Shown piece by piece: positions 19,960 through 29,168 of a DNA stretch of 64,000 nt (position 1 is its first letter; every line of letters starts with the position of its first letter). The translations under genes and the position numbers were made by a program. This stretch comes from Chromohalobacter israelensis (lineage in GTDB: Bacteria > Pseudomonadota > Gammaproteobacteria > Pseudomonadales > Halomonadaceae). The notes below the pieces were generated by a model. It had not been told where the DNA came from and did no database searches. It saw only the letters and a list, made by a program, of their open reading frames with translations. The DNA lies in assembly GCA_000761475.1 (NCBI GenBank), contig JQNW01000008.1, positions 124,001 to 188,000 on the forward strand, written 5' to 3'.

Positions 19960-21656
19960 GCTGCGTTCCCCTTCCGATTGCCTTCGGACTGCGGCGCCTT
20001 CAATTCGAACCCGCCGACCTGGGCAAATGCCTGAACCGTCTTGCCGATCTTTTTGCCGCTACCATTCAGATAGTCCAGCAAATAACGCCGCGCGCTCGTG
20101 ATCCGCTCGAGCTGCTGCATCTTCATGCCTTCCAGTGGTCCGCTGATGGCCTGGGCATCGAAGAGTCTCAGCGCCTCACGTTTGAGCGTCAGGTACCACT
20201 GTCGGTGGATCTCTGGGGATAGCGCCGGTGTATCCCCGTCGTCGCGTAGCGTCTCGCTCATCTGGCGTAGTACATCGAAGAACGCGAGCTGGGTCGTCTC
20301 GAAAAACTGGGCATCGATCTGGCTCATATCGCCCTTGGCATCCTCGGGACGTTTGAACCAGGCCCGTTTGAGCTGATTACGCACCTGCCAGGCAACATCG
20401 CTGGCCAGATCGACGAAGCGCTTGACCCATTCGCGCAATATCTCCTGATGTGCTTCGGGGACACCCACCAGCGGCATTTCAACGCTGTACCAGCCACGAG
20501 GTTTCATGTTGTCCATGTCGTAGCCGAACACCCATAGCCGGGCGTGCCGAAACATCGCGTCGAACGCCTCGCCGTCGTCCCGCGCGGCTTCGACCATGCG
20601 ATACTTGTGCAGATGATGCGTCACGACTCTCGCTGGCATCGCGCCACTGCCCGCCTCGTCTTCCAGCACCAGCCCCGGCCAGTGGCGGTAGCCCAGCCCG
20701 CCGGGCTGCCCCTTGCTGGACAGCGGTAACTCGTCGGTTTTCTTGGGATTGAGACGGCGATACGGGGTCAGTGGATGACGCCAGGGGCCATCGTAGTTGG
20801 CACCCTGCTTTTTCGAACGCAGCCGACGCACTAGTCGCGAACATTCGCGACCACAGAGATCGCAACAACCCGACTCATCCTCGAACAGCAAACGGTAGCG
20901 GCGCGGCATCGACCACAGAGCGTGCAGGGGATGGACCTGATCGGGAAACACTTCGGTGCCCTTCTTGTCGCTGACTCGAGTGTCGGTCATCCAGAAAAAC
21001 AGGTCAGCGTCGTCGACCGTGGGCGGGCGCCATGTCTGCCCCGGCTGACCCACGGCATCGGCCGGCATGACGTTGGGCCAGAGGCGCTCCCACAGTGTTT
21101 TGGTCTCGTCTTCGGGCAGGATCAGCGTGGTCAGCGGCCCGCCGCCACGCAGGCCAACGCGGATGCCGGCGCCGCCGGCGGGCGCGTTGATCTGCATGGT
21201 ATAGAGCGCCAGCGCCGCGCAGTCCGGGCATACGGCTTCGACCCGACCGCGTTTGACGAAGAAATCGGTATTGTTCTTGATGCCGTTGGCGCCGGGAGAA
21301 TCGATCAGCAGTCCGGCAACCGGGGCGTCCTTGACGTCCTCGAGCGGATCGAGATCCTGCATAAAGCGCGGGCCCTCGCCGTCGAGTTCGAAGGCCCTCG
21401 AAAATGGCGCCAATGCCGCTTCCAATTCCTCGACACTGGGTGGCGTCTGATAGCGATCCAGCCAGGCATCAGTGTTCTTTGGCGTCATCGCCGTTTGCAG
21501 CAGTGCAATCAGAAACTGCCATGCGGCACCTTGGAAATCGGCACGGGGAAGGGCAAGGTCGAGGATATCGGGATCGGCCAGGGCCGAAGGGGGGCGATAG
21601 AGAAGACTTCCGTCTGATCTGCGGAAGGGTAACCAAGGATCAGTCAGGAGGTTCAT
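19956..21656 (-). CDS. cas8e: Cas8e (CasA/Cse1) Cascade large subunit
   Basis: This is the large subunit that recognises the PAM and recruits Cas3. The protein is 566 residues from ATG 21656 (MNLLTDPWLPFRRSDG, the family start); an ATG two codons upstream is possible. Two CXXC pairs, VCPDC (about 142) and CCDLC with a nearby CSRL (about 270), look like a zinc site found in part of the family. It is the first gene of the leftward cas8e-cse2-cas7e-cas5e-cas6e-cas1-cas2 unit. Its upstream 173-base gap (21663-21835) must hold the Cascade promoter and lies after the hipA stop rather than after cas3. Confidence 0.95.
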   Translation of the reverse strand: MNLLTDPWLPFRRSDGSLLYRPPSALADPDILDLALPRADFQGAAWQFLIALLQTAMTPKNTDAWLDRYQTPPSVEELEAALAPFSRAFELDGEGPRFMQDLDPLEDVKDAPVAGLLIDSPGANGIKNNTDFFVKRGRVEAVCPDCAALALYTMQINAPAGGAGIRVGLRGGGPLTTLILPEDETKTLWERLWPNVMPADAVGQPGQTWRPPTVDDADLFFWMTDTRVSDKKGTEVFPDQVHPLHALWSMPRRYRLLFEDESGCCDLCGRECSRLVRRLRSKKQGANYDGPWRHPLTPYRRLNPKKTDELPLSSKGQPGGLGYRHWPGLVLEDEAGSGAMPARVVTHHLHKYRMVEAARDDGEAFDAMFRHARLWVFGYDMDNMKPRGWYSVEMPLVGVPEAHQEILREWVKRFVDLASDVAWQVRNQLKRAWFKRPEDAKGDMSQIDAQFFETTQLAFFDVLRQMSETLRDDGDTPALSPEIHRQWYLTLKREALRLFDAQAISGPLEGMKMQQLERITSARRYLLDYLNGSGKKIGKTVQAFAQVGGFELKAPQSEGNRKGNAA

Positions 21657-21835
21657 GGGCATTCCAGGCTATTGCGGCTGATAGGACACATTCACACTAG
21701 CTTTCATAAAGAACCAGTTTGTTACAATGGCTTTTCTCCTACAAATGGATTTCGTTTTTATCGTCGTGCCATATAAACAACCGAAGCCAGAATAGCTTTT
21801 GCAGTGAACACCTATCAGGGTTTAAGACACTGGCT

Positions 21836-23083
21836 TTACAACGCCAGCCCATGCTGTAAGTCATCATGCTCGAAGGCGCTGGCCATACGCTCGATCTCGG
21901 CCGGACGTGCGCCAACGGCCCTGGCAGTGTTGCGCCAAGTTGCGGTTACTGACGCAACGTCCTTGATGATTCGCCGGGCATTGGCCAGCGTGAGCCCAAA
22001 ATAACCGGATGCCGCCTCCAGCAGATCGACCGAGCAGGTGCTCTCGTCGAGATCGATGTTCGTGGTTAACACCCGCGCCTTGAGGTCACTGGGAACCGGG
22101 TTGAGGTCATAGGCCGGAGCAAGTGACCATCCAGCGTTCCCCAACCACAGAAAGCCGTGATTGCGCAGATGATCGTCGACATTGGAGATCATCACGCTGA
22201 AGACGACGCGCCGATACAGTGCGTGCGCGTCTGTCTTTCCTTGAGCGCCATGTGCGGTCAGAGCATCGACCATCTCGGGGTAGCTGCCAGGTTCGCCATC
22301 CCTGGCGCCCATCATTGCCATCGCGGAAAGAAACGGAATGCGGATGGTGCCATCTCGATCGAACCGTCTCGACAGCATGACGGCCCGACCGCCCACGTCG
22401 ACCAGTTCGTGCTGCGGCGTCACGATGCCGGCCTGGTTGGCCAAGCGGAGCGCGATTTCTTCCCAGGTCTCCACACTGTACTCGTCGGTATCCTTCGGGA
22501 ACTTGGCGATCGAGAGGTGGCCGTACTGATCGATGACCGAGGCTTTCGGGCGGGCCCCACCCAGGGACGAGCCCGGGGCAAAGATGAGCTGGAGGTCTTC
22601 ATCCGTTTCCTCGTCACGCAAGACACGCTCCGTGACCTGAAGCAGTCGACCCAGCTCGACGAGAGCAGGAACGCCAGCCTGAATCGGCGCCTGAAATGAC
22701 GTCTCGCCCACTCGGCGAAAACGCAGGGCACCAAGCCGAGTCTCATCAGCCACTCCCAGCAGGTAATCGCTCTCGGCAAGCGTTCGAACACTGCGACCTT
22801 CCCGCGCGGCACGCCGCCGCTCGGCACGTTGCATCAGACGACGGCCCCAGGTGTCGGGCGCCGAGTCGCCAATCGAGCCGAAGCTGGTCATCCCAGCAGG
22901 TGGAGCGAAGGCTCCCCGCGTGAGTGCAAGGGCAGGCTCCAGTGAGAAGCGATCCGGCGACGCGAGCCATTCGGCGTCGTATTCGAAAAGAATCCTCTCC
23001 GTGCCACGCACGCGATTGCACCTGGCCAGACCGACTGGAAAGGTGCTCCCACCGAGGTCGATATATACTTCGAACTCAGTCAT
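21836..23083 (-). CDS. hipA: HipA-family serine/threonine kinase toxin
   Basis: The protein is 415 residues from ATG 23083. HipA toxins phosphorylate translation targets (glutamyl-tRNA synthetase in E. coli) and cause dormancy. Visible features are the serine-containing P-loop-like segment GSSLGGARPKASV, LSIAKFPKDTD with the ATP-binding Lys, the catalytic loop ISNVDDHLRNHGFLW and the Mg-binding Asp in APAYDLNPVP, so the kinase appears intact. It overlaps hipB by 8 bases. The pair sits between cas3 and cas8e in the same orientation, an unusual place. The real start is fixed by the hipB overlap; the frame is open further upstream but lies inside hipB. Confidence 0.93.
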   Translation of the reverse strand: MTEFEVYIDLGGSTFPVGLARCNRVRGTERILFEYDAEWLASPDRFSLEPALALTRGAFAPPAGMTSFGSIGDSAPDTWGRRLMQRAERRRAAREGRSVRTLAESDYLLGVADETRLGALRFRRVGETSFQAPIQAGVPALVELGRLLQVTERVLRDEETDEDLQLIFAPGSSLGGARPKASVIDQYGHLSIAKFPKDTDEYSVETWEEIALRLANQAGIVTPQHELVDVGGRAVMLSRRFDRDGTIRIPFLSAMAMMGARDGEPGSYPEMVDALTAHGAQGKTDAHALYRRVVFSVMISNVDDHLRNHGFLWLGNAGWSLAPAYDLNPVPSDLKARVLTTNIDLDESTCSVDLLEAASGYFGLTLANARRIIKDVASVTATWRNTARAVGARPAEIERMASAFEHDDLQHGLAL

Positions 23084-23411
23084 TGTGCGAAGACCTCGGT
23101 AAGCGTTTCGATCCGACTCGCTTGGGCAGCTCGGCACTGGCAAGCGCCTGGCCAACGCTGTCATTGCCAATGTCGGCAATATCCGCGAGTCCATCGAGAA
23201 GGCCGAGCGCCTGAAGCACGCTCGCATAGATGCCGATACCGACGCTGGCGTCGCCGGCCTCGATTCTCTGCAGGGTAGAGCGCGATGTGAAGGCGCGCTC
23301 CGCAACGACGGCCATGGTAAGCCGGCGCCGACGTCGCGCATCGTGAATGTCGGCCCCGAGCTTGCGCAGCGCGCGACGCACGGCTGCCGGCGGGTTGTGA
23401 GGAGTTGCCAT
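23076..23411 (-). CDS. hipB: HipB-like XRE antitoxin/autorepressor
   Basis: This 111-residue helix-turn-helix protein should bind HipA and repress the hipBA promoter. The XRE domain spans about residues 14-70, with LTMAVVAERAFTSRSTLQRIEAGDAS as its turn region, followed by a C-terminal tail. It is upstream of hipA and overlaps it by 8 bases, the usual antitoxin-toxin order. A palindrome with 9-base arms (23424-23450) sits immediately upstream of its ATG, a likely operator. The cas3 stop is 78 bases upstream. Confidence 0.92.
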   Translation of the reverse strand: MATPHNPPAAVRRALRKLGADIHDARRRRRLTMAVVAERAFTSRSTLQRIEAGDASVGIGIYASVLQALGLLDGLADIADIGNDSVGQALASAELPKRVGSKRLPRSSHND

Positions 23412-23423
23412 ATGACACCTTCA

Positions 23424-23450
23424 TGCTACATATCAAGTCATTATGTAGCA
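23424..23450. promoter_or_regulatory. Probable HipB operator palindrome
   Basis: Perfect 9-base arms TGCTACATA (23424-23432) and TATGTAGCA (23442-23450) are separated by 9 bases. It lies 13 bases before the hipB ATG, between cas3 and hipB. Known HipB operators are inverted repeats of similar layout. Binding here could also block read-through from cas3. Confidence 0.65.
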
Positions 23451-23489
23451 CGAAGATCACATCACCGCCAGTTTCATAACCCGCAACAA

Positions 23490-26183
23490 TCAACGCTTTT
23501 GCTCGGGTCGAGCCAATTCCACGCCCCACTGGCTATCGTAGCGGCAATCGTCATCTTCCTCGGGCAGCCAGGGCCGGGTAAACCGCAACGCCTTGTAGCG
23601 CTCCTGCAAGGCCTCCCAACTTTCGGCATCGCGTTCGGGCAACTCGGCCAGCTTCCTCACCTGGCTTTCTCGCAGCCGGCACTGGCTCAGCATATCGGCG
23701 TGATGCTCTCCATCGGCCCACAGCACCAGCGAATCATCCTGACGCTTGAGCAGCACCACGTTGACACTCGACTCGTCGCTCAGCCGCGTGCCCACATCGC
23801 GCTCTTCCTGCCATTGATCGAAGTCCTCGTTGAGCCGATAGCCGTCTTGCAGATCGAGCGTATTGTGAGTCGCCATCGATCCCACCATCTTGTTCATGCC
23901 ACTGCGTTCCAGACGAGCCTGCTCCAGTGCCTCGGGAATCTCGTCGATGGAACAGGCATAGACCCGTTCGATCAGTTCGCGCGCAGCGTCTGGCATCTCG
24001 ATGGCGCCCAGTTCCCGCAGCACGCGTTGCGTCAGCCAGATCAACGAGGTGTCTTGATACACCGCCTGCGTACCGCGATGAGCCCGACTGAGCCAATCCG
24101 CCTTGGGAGACTCTTCCCACTCGGGTGCCAGCACCAGAAGCCTCGGTGGCTGACGCTCACCACGCTGGTGCCGCTGCAACCGGCCGGCGCGCTGTATTAG
24201 CAGATCGATCGGGGCGATGTCGCTGATCATTCGGTCGGCGTCGCAGTCGAGGCTCTCCTGAAAAACCTGGGTGGTGATCAGCACCTGGCCTCGGCGTATA
24301 GAAGGCGTCGACGTCTTGCCGAAACGTTCGATCACATCGGACTCGATGCGGCGTCGGTCCACCATGGCAAAGCGGGCATGGAACAGCAGACAGCGCTCGG
24401 GATCGGAGTGGATATCACGAATGGCCTGCCAGGCACGGATGGCATCATCGACCGTATTGCGCACCCAGACGATGCAGTCGCCCGCTTCGATCCCCCGCGA
24501 CACCTCTGCGATCGCGTCTTCCTCTTGGGTCAGCCAGCCAATCTCGACTCGCCTCATCACCTCGGGGCGGGTTGCCAGTGGCGTCTCGCGATGAGCGCCC
24601 TGACCGCTATGTGTCAGCAGCGGATAGTCGGTACTGCTCAGTGCTGCCGACTCATACCCGAGTCCTTGCTGCCAGGCGTTGACGAGGGCCTGACGCATCG
24701 CAAAAGGTAGCGTCGCGGTCAGCAGGATCGCGCATCCCCCCTGACGGGCGTGATGTGCAAGCAGTTGGTGCAGAAGTGTCTGCATGTAGTGGTCGAAGGC
24801 GTGCACCTCATCGACGATCAATACCTTGCGCGCCAGCCCCAGGAGCCGCAGCGACTGGTGCCGAAACGGCAAAAGCCCCATCAGTGCCTGATCGATTGTA
24901 CCGACACCGACATCGGCCAACAGGGCCTTCTTGTTGGAGTCGGCGAGCCAGCGACTGCACTGCGTCGAGGCGCTGGCGTCGATGGCGGCGTAATCGTTGT
25001 CACCGGGCTGAGCAGCCATGACGGCACGCTCGAAATCCTCGTTCAACTGGCGAGCGCCGTGCGCCAGCACGAAAGACGGACGCGATTCTGCACTGTAAAA
25101 GCGGTAATGGAGATCCCCCAGGCGGGCATACATGGCGTTCGATGTCGCCATGGTCGGTAACGCGAAGTAGAGCCCTTCGCCATGTCCAGCGGCCAGGAGG
25201 CGTTGCGCCAGGATGCAGGCCGCTTCGGTCTTCCCCGCGCCAGTGACGTCTTCGAGGATGAACAGCTGCGGCCCCGCCTCGAGTGATATCGCCTCCGCCT
25301 TCTGCTGCAATGGCGTCGGGGTAATGTCGGCGCTGAACCACTGCGCCAAACTCTCGTAGGGGACGGGATCGGGGGACGCGGCAAAGCCGGTGGCTTGCAG
25401 CACCGATTCGGCCTGGCCGAGCGCACGAGACCAGTATTCGGACAGTGACATCGCCCGCTCGCAATATGGAAAGTACTCGCGATGGGAGCCCAGCCAATCG
25501 CTCAATGTCGCCCAACCGGCGATGGTCCAGCTCAATGTCCTGAAAACGTCTAGCCACTCTTCGTCAAGCAGCAGTTCGACCGGCCAATGCGGTTCGACCA
25601 CCTTGGCCCAGTCCGCGATGAAATCGCGTGCCGCCGTGACGTCATCGACCTGTGCATCGCTGCCGTAAAAGGCTTCGACGTTTAAACGACCGGTCACGAC
25701 CGGCCGGCCGTGGTGACCGAAAAAAGGTGCCATCAGGCTAGCCATTGGCTCAAGCAGCTTTCTGGCAGGCGTTTGATCATCGGGCGGCCAGTGCAGCACG
25801 CCCTCGCGACGCCATTGGCGCCACCAGGCATCCCACAGCAAGACACCCAGACGGTCATGCCGCTCCAGATAAGGCTTACCCAATGGCTTGGCCATACCCT
25901 CGAGTGTCAACTTCAGCACTTCCTGAAAGGCACGCGAGAACTTGCCGAGATCATGCAAACCGAGCAGAAATACCAGCAGTCGCCGCAGCGGTTCCGTCTC
26001 GATGCCAAGCCGTAGCGCCAGCTGCTGCGTCAGTGGGCGCTCGGGGGCCAATAAATGCCAGCCGACGGCCGCGACATCAAGGCTGTGCCAAGCCAACAGG
26101 TGGCAGCTGTCTCCCGGCTGGCCCGGCATCGCCTTGCCCGCGTAGCGGTGATAAAAAGCAATCGCGTCATTTTCTGCCGACAT
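23490..26183 (-). CDS. cas3: Cas3 helicase-nuclease, type I-E
   Basis: Cas3 is recruited by Cascade and degrades the non-target strand. The protein is 897 residues from ATG 26183, which has AAGGAA upstream (E. coli Cas3 is 888); the open frame reaches back to 26267 without a better start. HD nuclease motifs: H33 in LLAWHSLDVAAV, H77-D78 in LGLHDLGKF and FGHHGRP. Helicase motifs: DVTGAGKTEAA (Walker A), LIVDEVHAFDHYM (DEXH), LLTATLPFAMR (III) and LLIQRAGRLQRH (VI). All are intact. It lies between the trailer end of array 2 (90 bases upstream) and hipBA. Confidence 0.97.
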   Translation of the reverse strand: MSAENDAIAFYHRYAGKAMPGQPGDSCHLLAWHSLDVAAVGWHLLAPERPLTQQLALRLGIETEPLRRLLVFLLGLHDLGKFSRAFQEVLKLTLEGMAKPLGKPYLERHDRLGVLLWDAWWRQWRREGVLHWPPDDQTPARKLLEPMASLMAPFFGHHGRPVVTGRLNVEAFYGSDAQVDDVTAARDFIADWAKVVEPHWPVELLLDEEWLDVFRTLSWTIAGWATLSDWLGSHREYFPYCERAMSLSEYWSRALGQAESVLQATGFAASPDPVPYESLAQWFSADITPTPLQQKAEAISLEAGPQLFILEDVTGAGKTEAACILAQRLLAAGHGEGLYFALPTMATSNAMYARLGDLHYRFYSAESRPSFVLAHGARQLNEDFERAVMAAQPGDNDYAAIDASASTQCSRWLADSNKKALLADVGVGTIDQALMGLLPFRHQSLRLLGLARKVLIVDEVHAFDHYMQTLLHQLLAHHARQGGCAILLTATLPFAMRQALVNAWQQGLGYESAALSSTDYPLLTHSGQGAHRETPLATRPEVMRRVEIGWLTQEEDAIAEVSRGIEAGDCIVWVRNTVDDAIRAWQAIRDIHSDPERCLLFHARFAMVDRRRIESDVIERFGKTSTPSIRRGQVLITTQVFQESLDCDADRMISDIAPIDLLIQRAGRLQRHQRGERQPPRLLVLAPEWEESPKADWLSRAHRGTQAVYQDTSLIWLTQRVLRELGAIEMPDAARELIERVYACSIDEIPEALEQARLERSGMNKMVGSMATHNTLDLQDGYRLNEDFDQWQEERDVGTRLSDESSVNVVLLKRQDDSLVLWADGEHHADMLSQCRLRESQVRKLAELPERDAESWEALQERYKALRFTRPWLPEEDDDCRYDSQWGVELARPEQKR

Positions 26184-26273
26184 ACTCAGTTCCTTCGATG
26201 GGGACCGGTAACGAAACCCATTGATTGGGTTCGCACCGACCAGGCCGTCCTTTACTTGGAAGACCATAAAGCG

Positions 26274-28804
26274 AGATGAATCCCCGCGTCTGCGGGGAAC
26301 GGTTGTCGTTATGTGGTGGGCGCGGCCGGGTCGGCGGTTGATCCCCGCATCTGCGGGGAACGGACCGCCATTCTGATAGTTGCCGCGCTGATCGTCGGTT
26401 GATCCCCGCGCCTGCGGGGAACGGGCTCGGTAACGTCAAGATTCCCGCTATACGACCGGTTGATCCCCGCGCCTGCGGGGAACGGTAGCAAGCTCGCCCG
26501 TCCAGTAGTCGAGGCCGCGGTTGATCCCCGCGCCTGCGGGGAACGGCACATGGACCACTCTTTCGACCAGATACGCACCGGTTGATCCCCGCGCCTGCGG
26601 GGAACGGTCCATCTGCCCGACGAGGCGGTTGTCCTCGAGCGGTTGATCCCCGCGCCTGCGGGGAACGGTTGACGGCCTGATCGGCGGGATCGGCAATATG
26701 CGGTTGATCCCCGCGCCTGCGGGGAACGGACTGATTCAGTGCCTCCTGTTTGCTAGCCATTCGGTTGATCCCCGCGCCTGCGGGGAACGGCCGCCGTAGG
26801 CAATGACTCGTCCGGCATCGATCGGTTGATCCCCGCGCCTGCGGGGAACGGCCGTATTCGGGGCAATCACTGGTCACGCCCAACGGTTGATCCCCGCGCC
26901 TGCGGGGAACGGGCACAGATTCCACAGCCTCGGCAGTGCCGGGGCGGTTGATCCCCGCGCCTGCGGGGAACGGGGCCCAAGACAGGCGGCACCAGCGGGC
27001 GGATTCGGTTGATCCCCGCGCCTGCGGGGAACGGAACGGGGAGGCCTCACCGGCCTGGCGTGAGAACGGTTGATCCCCGCGCCTGCGGGGAACGGCGTTC
27101 CGATGCCCGCCCCGCAGCCCGGTGACACGGTTGATCCCCGCGCCTGCGGGGAACGGAGCTGCTGCACACCGCGTCGGGTCTGCGGAATCGGTTGATCCCC
27201 GCGCCTGCGGGGAACGGGCGTGCGTTCCGCCGTCTGAAGCTGGCGGGCGCGGTTGATCCCCGCGCCTGCGGGGAACGGGATGACGCCCTGTAGAGCGCGA
27301 CCAGCCAGCTCGGTTGATCCCCGCGCCTGCGGGGAACGGTCCAGGGCGCTATTCTTATCCCAAAGCCTAAGCGGTTGATCCCCGCGCCTGCGGGGAACGG
27401 TGATGGCCCTAAGGGATTCACCCGAAACCAGCCGGTTGATCCCCGCGCCTGCGGGGAACGGGCCCGTATTCGAGAACAGTTCCATGGCGCGCCCGGTTGA
27501 TCCCCGCGCCTGCGGGGAACGGGTTCATCTTCCGCTATCGAGCAGATTCAGGAGCGGTTGATCCCCGCGCCTGCGGGGAACGGGAATCCCTGCTCTGCAT
27601 CGCCAACCTCGTGATCGGTTGATCCCCGCGCCTGCGGGGAACGGTCGTTATGTGGTGGTGTAGACGGTGATCATGGCGGTTGATCCCCGCGCCTGCGGGG
27701 AACGGATTAAGACCCGAGTGGCTGGCAAATAATTGCACGGTTGATCCCCGCGCCTGCGGGGAACGGTTACTCTCCGGCGTCCAGTCGTCGGTGCTAACCG
27801 GTTGATCCCCGCGCCTGCGGGGAACGGGGCACCATCACGGTGCAGCTCAAAAACGGCGACGGTTGATCCCCGCGCCTGCGGGGAACGGCGGATCAAGAAT
27901 GCAGGCCCCGATTACGCTGGCGGTTGATCCCCGCGCCTGCGGGGAACGGTGGGGCGATTACCACTCTTCCAACGACTGATGCGGTTGATCCCCGCGCCTG
28001 CGGGGAACGGGGCTACGAATGTCGCTCCACCGAGTTCGACACCGGTTGATCCCCGCGCCTGCGGGGAACGGGGTGGCCAGGCGTTCGCGGAATTGATTGA
28101 GTGCGGTTGATCCCCGCGCCTGCGGGGAACGGTGATAGCGCCACGCCCTTGATTGATGAAGAGTCGGTTGATCCCCGCGCCTGCGGGGAACGGCAGGGGG
28201 CTCACGCTGTTGCCGCAGAATTTCACGGTTGATCCCCGCGCCTGCGGGGAACGGTTACCCATTGACCAGGACTTCGATAATCTGGTCGGTTGATCCCCGC
28301 GCCTGCGGGGAACGGACCAACATGGAGACGCTGCCCAACCCGCAGGACGGTTGATCCCCGCGCCTGCGGGGAACGGGTCAACCTAGTCAATCAGCCTGAG
28401 GCAAATGGCGGTTGATCCCCGCGCCTGCGGGGAACGGAACGTCATCTTCGGCCACAAGAAGGCGCTCACCGGTTGATCCCCGCGCCTGCGGGGAACGGAC
28501 CGATTTCGGGGCCGAATTTTGGATGTTGTGCGGTTGATCCCCGCGCCTGCGGGGAACGGGTACTCGTCCATGGCGATCGCGTTGAGCTCGGCGGTTGATC
28601 CCCGCGCCTGCGGGGAACGGGCGCTCAAGCCGAGCCACATGTACCCCGACGCCGGTTGATCCCCGCGCCTGCGGGGAACGGGCCTGGAACTGCAATCAGC
28701 AGCGTGGCCACGTCGGTTGATCCCCGCGCCTGCGGGGAACGGCTGTTCGATGACGACGATGATGACGATCGTCGCCGGTTGATCCCCGCGCCTGCGGGGA
28801 ACGG
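26274..28804 (-). CRISPR. Type I-E CRISPR array 2: 42 repeats, 41 spacers
   Basis: It has the same 29-base repeat as array 1, with spacers of 32 bases except the leader-proximal one (28743-28775), which is 33. The trailer-end repeat at 26274 is degenerate at its outer edge with loop GTCT, and the next (26335) has loop ATCT; all others carry loop GCCT. Orientation is leftward, with the leader at 28805. The trailer abuts cas3. Two spacers (26303-26334 and 27645-27676) share the 14-base string TCGTTATGTGGTGG on the same strand. Confidence 0.98.
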
Positions 28805-28930
28805 TCTAATCATAGACGCTTGTTTCTAAAGGACAAAATCGGCCGACATCTTTCCACCAGTGATGTCGCCTATTTTTTGATCAGCGCAATTTGTTAAAGA
28901 ACCAAATAAATCAAATAGTTGGCGAAGAGC
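28805..28930 (-). promoter_or_regulatory. Leader of CRISPR array 2
   Basis: It is homologous to the array 1 leader, most strongly in the first 36 bases and again around TTTCCACCAG and TTAAAGA. An inverted repeat CGACATC (28844-28850) with GATGTCG (28862-28868) occupies the same position as the inverted repeat in leader 1, but with different bases. The region 28931-29083 beyond it shows no gene or recognisable element. Confidence 0.8.
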
Positions 28931-29083
28931 CGCAAAGAGCGCACCAACGCCGTTTGCAGTGCATCTCGGCTGACTCATTCGCTGACGGATAAAGCCTCTT
29001 GCCTGACTATGACATTACCATTCTCTGAAGAAGGCTGCTTGCAGGCGATTCTCGGCATTGGGTATTGCTCGCCCCTCCCACGC

Positions 29084-29113
29084 AAAAACCCCCGGCCGCA
29101 TCGCGACCGGGGG
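29084..29113 (-). terminator. Rho-independent terminator of the betT-like gene
   Basis: On the minus strand there is a CCCCCGG/CCGGGGG stem, extended by an inner CGC/GCG pair block with one mismatch, followed by five T residues. It begins about 55 bases after the transporter stop. Confidence 0.85.
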
Positions 29114-29168
29114 CTCAAGCTTCTCAAGAAGGCCGGCCGCCTGACGGTGGCGGCTGGCCGAGCACGCC

